From contig WPIO01000162.1 in the NCBI GenBank assembly GCA_009760855.2, positions 124,001-188,000 of the forward strand: a DNA stretch of 64,000 nucleotides, given 5' to 3'. This document shows positions 11,238 to 23,151 of the stretch, piece after piece (position 1 is the stretch's first letter; the number at the start of each line of letters is the position of its first letter). Origin of the DNA: Cristatella mucedo. Its lineage: Eukaryota > Bryozoa > Phylactolaemata > Cristatellidae. A model generated the notes under the pieces. The model was not told the origin of the DNA. It made no database searches and saw nothing but the letters and a program-made list of their open reading frames with translations. A program made the translations under genes and the position numbers.

Positions 11238-12215
11238 GTTAGTGGAATCAATGTATTAATGTGAATTCTGAACTACTTCCACTAAATATCTTCACTGCAA
11301 GAGTTTTCCTCTTCACCGGCAGTGCATATTAGCAGGATAAGCCAGACCAGCCTCTTTCAGGCTTTTTAATAATAAAACGGAGAGCTCGTAATAAAGAATA
11401 TATCACAATTTTTCCGTCGGTAAAAATAAAATTACCAAAAGTTGCTGTTCAGGGAATATCTCGCATCAACAAGCTTCAATGTTCTATTGTTACGCCTCTC
11501 ACTTTACACAGCTGTTGCCATACCAGTAGATTACAGTCTTACCAGTTGCGATTCTCTCTCACTAAAATACCTGCAGATATTATAAACTTTGAGGTGAAAA
11601 ATCTGAAAGTGAAACTGTTTTCTAAATACAAAGCAAATCATTGATCTATGTCCAACTACATTAAACAAATATCGTCAATATTCAGACATGCTGGGGTTGA
11701 TGGTAGGTTAAAGTTTATTTGTCATATGAACTGATCTATAAAAAAATAACGGTTGGTGGAAAAAGTTATAATATCACGTTTTATAACAAAGAAAGTAATA
11801 TATCACCCGTTTGCCTTATAGTAATTGCCTGTTTGAAGGTTAACATACTGGGATGTACACTTTAAATTGCTTGTACTACACATGCTGTTGTGAGCATAAA
11901 TTACATGCTATAATATTTGTCTTCTGTTCATCTTCAATAATTTCAGCTACATAAAATATGCGTAAAGACTACTTAATTCCTTTTCGACCAGTTTCTCATC
12001 AGTTACGCCTTTAAAGGTTTTATAATAACTACTCCGTTTTTCGTGAATGCTATCTAGGGAATCGAATTGAATTTTGAGGCTGCATTCAATACTAGCAATC
12101 CCTGATTCCCTTTCTATTGTGGACTGATCATCGCCAGTACTTCATTACATTTCCTTTGATCCTCTCTGTAAGTGAAAGACTAAAGAACGTCGATTTAAAC
12201 ATACAATATTCATTT

Positions 12216-12643
12216 GTAATGTAATGTAATATATCTCCGTATGTAACTCCACAAAGTCATAAAGACCATGTGGGTGTTAGGTAGGAGAGTTTTGTATTGC
12301 CCACTCACAGCCTAAGAGGCTTTCGGTACGCATTCTGTAGCCAACAGACTTCGTCTCACCCAACAGAGAGAAAGTGGGTAGCATAGCAGAGTTAGGAGAG
12401 CAGTTGAGGTAGTGAGTAGCATAGAAGTAGCTGCTCAGGACCGCTGAAAAAGATGTGCCATAGTCGGCAGTTGGAGCGTAGTTGTCGTTGCTTAGGAATT
12501 GTGGAAGCGAGTTCCACAGTCTAGGACCTGCAGAGCTAAAGCTTCTGTCACCAACTGTCGTTAAGTGGAGGAATGGGACAGCTGATTTAGTGTCCACACA
12601 GGACCTCAGGGCACGAACAGGCTGAAACTGATGTAGCAGTTCA
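12216..12643 (-). mobile_element. LINE-B 3' fragment in U2
   Basis: It starts with a (TGTAA)n-type tail ('gtaatgtaatgtaata') and matches the 3' end of LINE-B at 28856-29280 on the minus strand. The encoded C-terminus includes TVGDRSFSSAGPRLWNSLP and HYLNCSPNSAMLPTFSLL. Unit sequence 'ttcatt..actaaatctc' continues on its right, and 'ttcattt' lies on both sides as a possible target-site duplication. U4 carries a LINE-B fragment at the corresponding place. Confidence 0.85.
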
Positions 12644-14324
12644 TTTTACTAAATCTCAAAACTGGCATGGCTATATCCGCTCCGTATTTCCTTGGCACGT
12701 CTTTCCACTCACATGACAAGCATTGCAGGTATGCAATAGCACGCAGACAATATCTACAGGCTTTCATTTGCAACTGATGGTTATTTATAGTTATCCATTA
12801 TAATTTCCTTGCGACTGCATAGTCACGTCATTATGCTTTTCAATCAAGGGTATTCCGCAAATTGTTTGAATGGTTCAACAGCTTAGTTTGTAACAGAAGA
12901 TGATTTATCCCACAATCTTTCGCCTTATCATTAAAAGAAAGCCATCCACTGAGCTGTCCTTACACCGTGTTTACCGTACTGGAGTTGTCACGACACCATG
13001 AAGTAGCCATACACGCTGGCCAAAAGCCGATTTGCCGAGGACAACGTATTTTCAGAGCGTTTAGCTAAACTAGGATTCATAATTTGAGAGTCTTACCCTT
13101 CAGGCCATTTACTGACAGTCTACATTCCAGTGTAGTATGACCCCTAAACATATCCACTGTATTTACTGACACTTGACCACCAACCGAAAAAAGTAGAGGC
13201 TATTTCTAGGTAAACTGAATGAGTGATGAGACGTGACTACAACAAACTTCCTGGTTAAGGTTGACAACTGTTCCTAGAATGGTGTGAGCTACAGGGGAGA
13301 TTATATTAGGTAACTCAGAGCCTAAAATATTTCTCTTAATTAACAGAGCCATCTAGGTGAATTTCGATACCAAGCTCTTTAAGAAAGAACACGAGTACAG
13401 CTGACCCCAAAATTGCTCGAAACTATTTAGTGCTTTTCATTCCGTTATAAGATCCGAAAAAGGACGGAACTAATAACACGAGAAACTTGGTGAAGATGAC
13501 ATGTCCTGCTAGCAGGCAATTAAAACACATTACAATCAGAGGTCAGATAATGTCATCCGTTTCAGCTTCGTAAATCGAAAAGCTGCGGGGCAATGGTAGG
13601 TGAAATAACTACTGCTGCAAGGCTATTTGATAAATTCGGAAATTTTAATAACGTGCTGCCTTTTCAGAAAGAGTTCTGATGGATGTCGGTATTTTAACTG
13701 AAGCAAGGCAAATTATATAGGCTAACCCGCAATACAAGGTGACACACACCAAATGGCTGAGCCAAGCCTAGTCGCATAGTCAGGTTCTATGTAGGCCATA
13801 CATTCGCAGTGACATTCTAAAGGTTACCCACTGCTGCATAACTTAAGCTTTTACTCCTTTGGTCCTAGAATGCAGAACTCACTCCGACAAAACTGTCATT
13901 GTAAAACTACTGTCCTGCTGATTAGTGTAGCATATATTCTGGCACGGTTATGACCTGCTACTTCCAGGATACTCTTTACCTCCACTGCTCCACTGACTCT
14001 GCTACCCTTTTAACATATTCTTAGTCGGATGAGTGAATTCTTACAGCTACCGAATGCGTACTCAAAGCCACTTAAACTAGTGTGGGGCTGTACAAGAGTT
14101 TATCGGAGTAAAAATCCATGTTGTTGTCAAGATTTTTTGGAGGGTAAAACCGCGATAAATCAGATAGAATACGTGTAGTTACACCTATCAGTTCCTCAAC
14201 ATTTATTTAAACCATCTGACTGAAATAAGTTTCAGGTCAATGATGAATGAACACCATGTAAACGAATAATCTTTTCCGTGTACAACTCCACAAATCCACA
14301 AAAACATGACCCACACATATCTGT

Positions 14325-14362
14325 ACATAAATATATATATACATATTAATATATTGATATAT

Positions 14363-14394
<32 letters not shown>

Positions 14395-14452
14395 TTACGT
14401 ATATATATATATATATATTAAGAGAGAGAGAGAGAGAGAAAGAAAGAGAGAC
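14325..14452. repeat. (TA)n/(CA)n/(GA)n compound microsatellite of U3
   Basis: TA dinucleotides with a short 'cacacacac' core are followed by 'agagagag' repeats. The apparent ORF over it is low-complexity (Tyr/Ile repeats) and not a gene. Confidence 0.95.
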
Positions 14453-14678
14453 TCAGACAGCCAGGGGAGAAGCTGCATTCCGATGAATCATTCATAGACA
14501 ACGGATAGGTGTTTTAGGAAGTCCCAGTTCACTAACCAAAGGCGTAGGATGTTAATAATTTTACTTTTCATGCATCACTTAAAAAAAACAATGTTGCTAG
14601 ATGTTGGCTAGAAATTACTGATGGGGACACATTTTTTGGATAATTCCAATCAGGTGTAAATAGAACCTGAACTTAAAT

Positions 14679-14909
14679 TTGGAACCTGTAAGCTGGATCG
14701 ACCGTTTGATCCTGCATGGCCGCTTTTTTGCTTTTTACTTCCGAGCGTCAGTTGCACTACTGCATTCCCAATACTTTGAGCATGCCGGTTTAAAGGCTTC
14801 CACTAATCTTTGTAAAGAAAAAAACAAGAATTGCAAAGTTGTAATGGCGGGAATTTACAGAAACCAAGTTACAATAGTGCTTAGCGATATAAACAGTAGG
14901 TATTCTTAG
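14679..14909 (+). pseudogene. Relic reading frame B in U3
   Basis: Open frame aligned with 24132-24395 of U6 and sharing VALLHSQ-F, AGLK-STNLCK, VVM-G-YRNQV and LSDI. Its first part is frameshifted relative to U6 by one base in the run of T near 14726. Unknown protein. A shared frame with mostly conservative changes suggests an old coding exon. Confidence 0.4.
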
Positions 14910-15811
14910 ATTGCATCAACCATTAGGCAAAGAGATTTTCCATTTAATTGTTAAATGTATTGTTAAATATCATAAAGTGACTCAGCAAATAATAATCATG
15001 ACATGGTGACTGAATTAAGCTTCCATTGATAGCTCAATTTGTTTCCAGGTACTTTACATTTTCTGAACGGAAACATGTTTGAATAGTGAGTGGTATCATG
15101 CTTAATACGCAAATTGAATATCATTGATAGGGGTGATATGCAGGGTCAGCATGCAGGTTTGGTTAGTAGCAGCATGCACAGTGACACCATGCTTAAGCCT
15201 TTAACTGACGAATCAGAGGGACCCCTAAATGCCAACAGAATTTGGTCAAAGATGAGGAATCAGCATAAAAATACCAAACCGAACTCTAATTGAAAACATA
15301 TATGTATTAGGTATTATAAATTTTCTATCATTATTGGTAACCAAAATGCAGATATATTAGAACTATTTGAATTTTGAAATTAAAGTGCTAACAGGACTAC
15401 GAATAAATGCATCCCGACGGCTCAGTCCCCAACTGATTGCAGTCTTCCTTGAACAGCATTTTCGACTCCTAAGCAACTTAACGTGACAGCATCATGTATC
15501 GGTCAGCAAAGTATCATTCGCTTGAACGCCAAACTCGATCCACGTCGTACGAAGACTAAAATTTAGTGCAGAAACAAGTGCATTTTTGCCGATGTCGTTT
15601 TGAAAAATGTTATGTTTATGCTGTGACTCAGCAAGCGAATCCATATTTAAATCATAGCAGTAAGGTACATTTTTCTGGCAATATTTGATTGTCGAGCCTT
15701 CAACCATATAATGTGAGCATAACAATTTCTAGTCGGTAAATTTATCTTTGTAAATATGCTGACAAACCTGTGTGAGTAAAAATGTTAGGTTTCATACTCT
15801 ATCTTTGCCAG

Positions 15812-15937
15812 ATAGATCACAGTGCCAGGCCCGAGGGCGTTTCTGGTGTTGGAAGTCCAATGGCTGCATAGACCCGGCGTGGAGATGCAATGGTTTCAAG
15901 AATTGCTATTACGGTGAAGATGAGCAAGGTTGTACAG
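15812..15937 (+). CDS. LDLa exon 3 of the receptor gene (U3), divergent
   Basis: 126 nt, phase 1-1, acceptor 'tttgccag' and donor GTTAGT. Six cysteines are retained (SQC, FWC, GC, WRC, NC, GC) and no stop occurs. The Ca2+ site is altered: the canonical CDG is CNG, and CPDGEDE has become CYYGEDE. The fold may survive with weak or no calcium binding, or the exon may be drifting toward loss. The short open frame around it ends just upstream in the intron, consistent with a spliced exon. Whether it is included in the mature mRNA is unknown. Confidence 0.7.
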
Positions 15938-17588
15938 GTTAGTAAAAATAATATATTTGTGTGAATTCTGAATAACTTCCACTAAATATCTTCACTACAC
16001 GAGTTTTCCTCTTCACCAGCTGTACATGTTAGCAGGATAGGCCGGACCAGCCTCTTTTATGTTTAAAAATAAAACAACGGGGAGCTCGTAATAAGAAAGA
16101 CATCACAAGTTTTTCATCGGTAAAATAAAATTACCAAAAGTAGCTGCTAAGGGGATTTCTTGTAGCAAGAAACTTCAATGTTCTAATATTATGCCTCTCA
16201 CTTTACACAGCTTCTGCCATATAGGGAGATAACCTTCTTACCAGTTGGGATTCTCTCTCACTAACATTCATGCAGGTATTATAAACTTCTACCTGAAAAC
16301 TCTAAAAGTGAAAATTTATTCAAGAGACTCAGCCTTTAATTGATCCACGCCCTACTAAACTAAGCAACTATCGTTAATATTCAGATATACTTGGTTTTTT
16401 GTTCGGTTAAAGGTTTTCATTTTTCATATGAACTGATCTAATTAAACTATCGGTTGATGGAAACAGTTATAATATCGCGTTTTATAATGCAGAAAGTAAT
16501 ATCTACCTCATTTGGCCTAAGGAATTGCCTGTTTTAAAGAATGCTATACTGGAATGTACACTTTAATATGCTCATACCACACATGCTGTTGAAAGCATAA
16601 ATAACAAGCTAAGGGATTTGTCGTGTGTTCATCTTTGATAATTTCAGCTACACAAAGTGGACGTAATGAATACATAATTCCTTGGCGACAGGTTTCTCGT
16701 CAGTTACGTCTTTAAGCTTTCAGAATTACTTCTCCGTTTCCAGTGATTTTTATTTTTTGAGGAATCAAATTGAATTTTGTCGCTGCATTCAATACTAGCT
16801 ATCGCTGATTTCTTATCTATTGTGGACTGATCATCGCCAGCACTGCATTACATTTGCTTTGAACCTATGTAAGTGAAAGTCTGAAAAACGACGACTTAAT
16901 AATACAATATTCATTCGCTAAATCTCTAAACTGGCATGACTATATCGGCTCCGTATTTCCATGAAACGTCTATCCACTCACATAACAAGCATTGCAGGTA
17001 TACAATAGCATGTAGGCAATAGTTACAGGCTTTAATTTGCAATTTTATGGTTATTTATAATTATCCATTATAAACTCCGTTCGATTGCATAGTCTCGTCA
17101 TTCTGCTTTTCAGTCAATGATATACAGCAAAATGTTTGAATGGTTCAACAGTTTAGTTTGTAACAGATGATGATTTATCCGACGATATTTTACCTTATCA
17201 TTAGAAGAAAGGCATGCACTGAGCTGTCCTCACACCGTGTTTACCATACTGGAGTTGTCACGGCACCATGAAGTAGCCATGCATGCTGGCCAAAAGCCGA
17301 TTTGCCAAGGATAATGTGTTTTCAGCGCATTTAGCTAAACTAAGAGTCATAATTTGGGAGTATTTCCCTTCAGGCCATTCACTGACAACACTACATTTCA
17401 GTGTATTATGACCCCTAAACATATCCACTCTATTTATTGACACTCGACAACCAACCGAAGATAGTAAAGGCTTTTTCCAAGTAAACTGAGTGGGTGATGA
17501 GACGTTACTAGAACAACATTCTTGATTGATCTTGACAAGTGTTCATGGCTTGGTGTGAGCTACAGGCGAGATTGTATTAAATAACTCA

Positions 17589-19943
17589 GAGCCTACAATA
17601 TTTCTCCTAATTAACAGAGCCATCCAGGTGCATTTCAGTACCAAGATCTGTGAGAAAGAACAAGAGTACAGCTGACCCAAAAAATTGCTCGAAACTAGTG
17701 ATTATTTTTCATTCCCCTTTGAGTTCCAAAAAAGGACGGAACTAAGTAGGTGAGAGACTTGGTAAAGATTTCACGTCCCGATAGCTAGCAAATAAATCAC
17801 ATTCCAAATTGAGATTAGGTAATGTCATCTATGGAAGCTTGCAAATGACTAAACGAGATGGTTAGTTCAGTCTTGGCTAGATTTCTCCAATTCCGTTTTG
17901 GCTTTGTAAATCGGAAAGCTGCTGGGCAAGGGCACTGGAAATAACTACTGCTGCAAGGCTATTTGATAAATTCAGAAAGTTCGACGACGTGATGCATTTT
18001 TAGAAAGAGTTCTGATGCATGTCGGTTTTTTAACTTATACAAGGCAAATTATGTAGGCTCACTTGAAATAGAAGGTCACAAACACCAAAAGGCATGGCCT
18101 GTACTATCCTAGTCGTGTCATCAGGTTCTATGTACGCCATACAGTCTCTGTGACATTCCAACGGTTAGGCACTGTTGCATAACTTAAGCTTTTACCCTGC
18201 AGGTCTCAGAATGCAGAACTCACTCTTAAAAAACTTTCGTTGGACAACTACTGTCCCGCTGATTACTGCAGCATATATTCTGCCATGGTTATAACCTGGT
18301 ACTTCGACAATACTCTTTACCTCCACTGCTCCACTAACTCTGCTACGCTTCTAACATATTCTTAGCTGGATGAGTGAATATTTGCAATTACCGAATGCTT
18401 ACTCAAAGCCACATTAGCTAGTGTGGGGCTGTGAAAGAGTTTATCGGAGTAATATCTATGTTGTTGTCAAGGTTTTGTGGAGGTAAAACCGAGATAAATC
18501 AGATAAACGACGAGTAGTTAGTTACACCCATCAGTTCCTCAACATTTACTTACACGATCTGACTGAAATAAGTGTTAGGTTAATGATGAAATAATACCAT
18601 ACCAACGAGTACGTCATATGAACTGATCTAAAAAAAAATATCGGTCGATGGAAAAAGTTGGAATATAGCGTTTTATAACACAGAAAGTAATATGTAACCC
18701 ATTTGCCCTTTAGAAATTGCCTGTTTGAATGTCCATACTGAGATGTCCAATTTAAATTGCTTTTACTACACATGCTGTTGTGATCATAAATAAGATGCTA
18801 TAATATTTGTCTTCTGTTCATCTTTCATAATTTCAGCTACATGAAATATGCATAAAGACTACATAATTTCTTTCTGACCAGTTTTTCATCAGTTACGTCT
18901 TTAAAGGTTTTATAATAACTACTCTGTTTCCCGTGATTGTTATCTATGGGAATCGAATTGAATTTTGTGGCTTCATTCAATACTAGCAATCCCTGATTCA
19001 TTTTCTATTGCGGACTGATCATAGCCAGGACTGCATTACATTTCTTTTGATCCTCTGTAAGTGAAAGGCTAAAGAACGTCGATTTAAACATGACATAATG
19101 ATTTGTAATGTAATGTAATGTAATGTAATATAACTCCGTCTGTAACTCCACAAAGTCATAAAGACCATGTGGGTGTTAGGCAGGAGAGTTTTGTATAGCC
19201 CACTAATAGCCTAAGTGGCTTTAGGTACGCATTCGGTAGCCAACAGACTTCGTCTCACGCAACAGAGAGAATGTGGGAAGCATAGCAGAGTCAGGAGAGC
19301 AGTTGAGGTAGTAAGTAGCATAGAAGTAGCAGTTCAGGATCGCTGAAAAAAAGGCCATAGTCGGTGGTTGAAGAGTAGTTTTCCTAGCTTAATAATTGTG
19401 GAAGCGAAATCCACAGTCTAGGACCTGCAGAGCTAAAGCTTCTGTCGCCAACTGTCTATAAGCAGAGGAATGGGACAGCTAATTTACTGTCCACACAGGA
19501 CCTGAGAGCGCGAACAGGCTGAGACTGATGCAGCAGTTCAGCTAGGTATGAAGGAGCCAAGCCAAACCACTGAGCTGTAGCTGTCCTCAAAGAGTGTTTA
19601 CCGTACTGGAGTTGTCACAGCACCATGAAGTAGCCAAACACACTGGCCAAAAGCCGGTTTGCCGAGGATAACGTATTTTCAGAGCGTTTAGCTAAACTAG
19701 GAGTCATAATTTGAGAGTCTTACCCTTCAGGCCATTTACTGACTACCCTACATTCTAGTGTATTATGACCTCTAAACTTATCCACTCTATTTACTGACAC
19801 TCAACAACCAACGGAAGATAGTAAAGGCTTTTTCCAGGTAAACTGAGGGAGTTATGAGACGTGACTAGAACAAACATCCTGGTTAAGGTTGACAACTGTT
19901 CCTAGAAAGTTGTGAGCTACAGAGGAGATTATAAATAATAACT
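17589..19943 (+). repeat. Tandem unit U4, chimeric and exon-less
   Basis: 17592-18527 is almost identical to window positions 1-935. At about 18608 ('accaacgagta') the sequence jumps to the part of the unit that normally follows the LDLa exon ('gtcatatgaactgatct'), so microsatellite, relic frame B and LDLa exon are missing. The right half resembles U2, including a LINE-B fragment. After the LINE-B, unit sequence resumes at 'cactgagctg', with a second deletion of about 300 bp relative to U2. This is best explained by unequal recombination between a U1-like and a U2-like unit. Confidence 0.8.
19105..19568 (-). mobile_element. LINE-B 3' fragment in U4
   Basis: It begins with four to five 'gtaat' repeats after 'ataatgatt' and matches the LINE-B 3' end. 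The left insertion point is the same as in U2 (after 'gatttaaacat..atgattt'). It extends about 25 bp further into the element than the U2 copy before joining unit sequence. This is probably the same ancestral insertion as in U2. Confidence 0.8.
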
Positions 19944-21003
19944 TAGAGCCTACAATATTTCTCTTAATTAACAGAGCCATCTAGGTGAATTTCGATACCA
20001 AGCTCTTTAAGAAAGAACACGAGTACAGCTGACCCCAAAATTGCTCGAAACTATTTAGTGCTTTTCATTCCGTTATAGGCTCCGAAAAAGGACGTAACTA
20101 ATATCGTGTGAAACTTAGTAAAGATGACATGTCCCGATAGCAGGCAATAAAAAGAAATTACAATCCGAGATCAGGTAATGCCATCCGCCGAAGCTTGCAA
20201 ACGACTAAGCACAATTCACAGTTCTGTATCGGCTAGATTTCTCCAATTCCGTTTTAGCTTCCTAAATCGACAAGTTGAAAAAAAACTATTTTATAGAAAA
20301 ACTATTTGATAAATTCGGAAAGTTCAACAACGTGCTGCCTTGTCAGAAAGAGTTCTGATGGATGTTGGTATTTTAACTGATGCAAGGCAAACTAGGCTAA
20401 CCCGCAATACAAGGTGACAAACACCAAATGGCTGAGCCAATCCTAGTTGTGTCGTCAGGTTCTATGCAGGCCATAAATTCTCAGTGAAATTCCAAAGATT
20501 ACCCACTGCTGCATAACTTAAGCTTTTACTCTGCAAGTCCTAGAATGCAGAATTCACTCTTACAAAACTGTCGTTGTAAAACTACTGTCCTGCTGATTAG
20601 CGTAGCATATATTCTGGCACGGTTATGACCTGCTACTTCCAGGATACTCTTTACCTCCACTGCTCCACTGACTCTGCTACGCTTCTAACATATTTTTAGT
20701 TGGATGAGTGAATTCTTACAGCTACCGAATTCTTACTCAAAGCCACTTAAACTAGTGTGGGGCTGTGAAAGAGTTTATCGGAGTAAAATCCATGTTGTTG
20801 TCAAGATTTTTTGGAGGTAAAACCGAGATAAATCAGACAGATTACGTGTAGTTAGTTACACCTATTAGTTCCTCAACATTTATTTACACCATCTCACTGA
20901 AATAAGTGTCCGGTCAACGATGAATTAAGACCATAAAAACGAATAATCCGTTCCGTGTGCAACTCCACAAACCACAAAAACAAGTCCCACACATATGTGT
21001 ACA

Positions 21004-21062
21004 TAAATAAATATATATATATATATATACATATATTTAGAGAGAGAGAGAGAGAGAAAGAG
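21004..21062. repeat. (TA)n(GA)n microsatellite of U5
   Basis: TA dinucleotides followed by 'agagagagagagagag', the same compound structure as in U3. Confidence 0.9.
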
Positions 21063-21225
21063 AGACTCGGACAGCTAGGGGAGAAGCTGCATTCCGATGA
21101 ATCATTCATAGACAACGGATAGGTGTTCTATGACGTCCCAGTTCACTAACCGAAGGCGTAGGATGTCAATAATTTTACTTTTCAAGCATCACCTTAAACA
21201 AACAATGTTGCTAGATGTTGATTGT

Positions 21226-21268
21226 TTCACGTGACGGTGAAGATGAGCATGGTTGTATGGGTTAGTGG
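21226..21268 (+). pseudogene. Truncated LDLa exon in U5
   Basis: Only the end of the exon is left (RDGEDEHGC, followed by 'gggttagtgg' as donor region). The acceptor and four of the six cysteines are gone through the 1.3-kb deletion. It cannot encode an LDLa module. Confidence 0.75.
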
Positions 21269-22956
21269 AAATAATGTATTTGTGTGAATTCTGAATAACT
21301 TCTACTAAATATCTTCACTACAAGAGTTTTCCTCTTCACCGGTTGTACATGTTAGCAGGATTAGCCAGACCGGCCTCTTTCAAGTTTAAAATTTATAAAA
21401 CGGGGAGCTCGTAATAAGAAAGACGTCACAAGTTTTGCATCGGTAAAATGAAATTACCAAAAGCAGCTGTTAGGGGATTTCTTGTACCAACAAGCTTCAA
21501 TGTTCTAATATTATGCCTCTCACTTTACACCGCTTCTGCCATACAGGGACATTACCTTCTTACCAGTTGGGATTCTCTCACTAACATTCATGCATGTATT
21601 TACATTCATGCATGTACTGTATAATATCCCGTTTTATAACGGGAAAGTAATATGTAACTCATTTGCCCTATATAATTGCCTGTTTTAAAGGTTACTATAC
21701 TGGCATGCTCACTTCAATATGCTTATACCACACATGCTGTTGTGAGCATAAATAACAAGCTAAACGATTTGTCGTGTGCTCGTCTTCAACAATGTCAGCT
21801 ACATGAATCGGACGTAATGACTACATCATTCCTTGGCCACCAGTTTCTCGTCAGTTACGTCTTTTAGGTTTCAGAATTACTACTCCTTTTCCAGTGATTG
21901 TTATTGAGGGAATCAAATTGAATTTTGCTGCTGCATTCAATACTAGCTAACCCTGATTTCTTATCTATTGTGGACTGATCATCGCCAGCACTGCATTATA
22001 TTTGCTTTGATCCTATGTTAGTGAAACACCAGAAAATGACGATTTAATAATACAATATTCATTCACGAAATCTCTAACTATATCGGCTCCGTATCTCCAT
22101 GACACGTCTTTCCACTCTCATAACAAGCATTGCAGGCATAAAATAGCATGCAGGCAATAGTTACAGGCTTTCATTTGCAATTGTATGGTTATTTATAATT
22201 ATCCATTATAAACTCCGTTCGATTGCATAGTCTCGTCATTCTGCTTTTCAATCAATGGTATACAGCAAAATGTTTGAATGGTTCAACAGTTTAGTTTGTA
22301 ACATATGATGATTTATCCGACAATGTTTTACCTTGTCCTTAGAATTAAGACATGCATTGAGCTGTCCTCACACCGTTTTTACCATCCTGGATTAGTCACG
22401 GCACCATGAAGTAGCCATGCAAGCTGGCCAAAAGACGTTTGCCTAGGATAACGTGTTTATAGCGCATTTAGCTAAACTAAGAGTCATAATTTGGAAACTT
22501 TCCATTCAGGCCATTCACTGACAACACTACATTTCAGTGTAGTATGAACCCTAAACATATCCACTCTATTTATTGACACTCGACAACCAACCGAAGATAG
22601 TAAAGGCTTTTTCCAGGTAAACTCAGTGAGTGATGAGACGTGACTAGAACAACATTCCTGATTGAGCTTGACAACAGTTCCTGGCCCGTTGTGAGCTACA
22701 GGCGAGATTATATTAAATAACTTAAAAGCCTAAAATCTTTTCTAATTAACAGAACCATCCAGGTGCATTGCAGTACCAAGCTCTGTAAGGAAGAACAAGA
22801 GTACAGCTGACCCCAAACACTGCTTGAAACTATGTATTGCTTTTCATTCCTTTATGACTTCCGAAAAAGGACGGAACTAATTACGTGAGAAACTCGGTAA
22901 AGATGACCCGTCGCGATAGCTAGCAATTTAATCAGATTCCAACCTGAGATTAGGTA

Positions 22957-23151
22957 ATGTCATCCATTGAAGCTTGCAAACGACTAAACGAGATTCTTAG
23001 TTCTGTCTCGGCAAGATTACTCCAATATCGGTTTGGCTTCGCAAACAGAGAAGCTGCTGGGCAATGGCAGGTGGAAATAACTACTGCTGCAAGGCTATTT
23101 GATAAATTCGGGAAGTTGGAAGACGTGCTGCCTTTTCTGAAAGACTTGTGA
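22957..23151 (+). CDS. Relic or real small ORF A in U6 (64 aa, unknown)
   Basis: An uninterrupted ATG-to-TGA frame beginning MSSIEACKRLNEILSSVSAR and ending VLPFLKDL. The composition is balanced and looks helical (many Leu, Ala, Glu, Lys), with no signal peptide and no cysteine pattern. The same frame is recognisable in U1, U2, U4 and U5 with stops or indels, and is degraded in U3 and U7. It may be a surviving small gene, an unrecognised terminal exon, or an old transposon fragment. An antisense frame (22950-23216) overlaps it and is probably a shadow. Confidence 0.3.
   Translation: MSSIEACKRLNEILSSVSARLLQYRFGFANREAAGQWQVEITTAARLFDKFGKLEDVLPFLKDL

Larger units (their letters stand above)
8554..13317 (+). 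repeat. Tandem unit U2
   Basis: A complete unit with relic frame A (8788-8982, one internal stop), a LINE-B-like remnant near 9260-9400, an (AT)n tract (9630-9712), a relic frame B region (about 9950-10200), a LINE-A 3' remnant, an intact LDLa exon, and a LINE-B insertion (12216-12643) near its right end. By eye it is closest to U6 and to the right half of U4. Confidence 0.85.
13318..17588 (+). repeat. Tandem unit U3
   Basis: A complete unit of about 4.27 kb without a full-length transposon insertion, so it is the best estimate of basic unit length. It has a degraded relic frame A, TA and GA microsatellites (14325-14452), an open relic frame B (14679-14909), a LINE-A 3' remnant (15045-15250) and a divergent LDLa exon. 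U5 is its closest relative: both have (GA)n following the TA tract and shared substitutions in the right part. Confidence 0.85.
19944..22725 (+). repeat. Tandem unit U5, deleted
   Basis: Left portion very close to U3 (13318 onward). A deletion joins 'gttgctagatgttg' at about 21225 directly to the last third of the LDLa exon, removing about 1.3 kb. A second, smaller deletion lies near 21600, at a short 'cattcatgcatgta' repeat. A TA/GA microsatellite is at 21004-21062. Confidence 0.8.

Noticed and set aside
14306-14497. ORF over the U3 microsatellite
   Set aside because: Ile/Tyr/Thr/His repeats come from (TA)n and (CA)n, so it is not a gene. The same applies to 20894-21115, 23755-23985 and 23784-23972.
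15090-15293. Small plus-strand ORF, similar to 2447-2629
   Set aside because: It lies in the old LINE-A 3' untranslated remnant. The similarity between units comes from the shared repeat.
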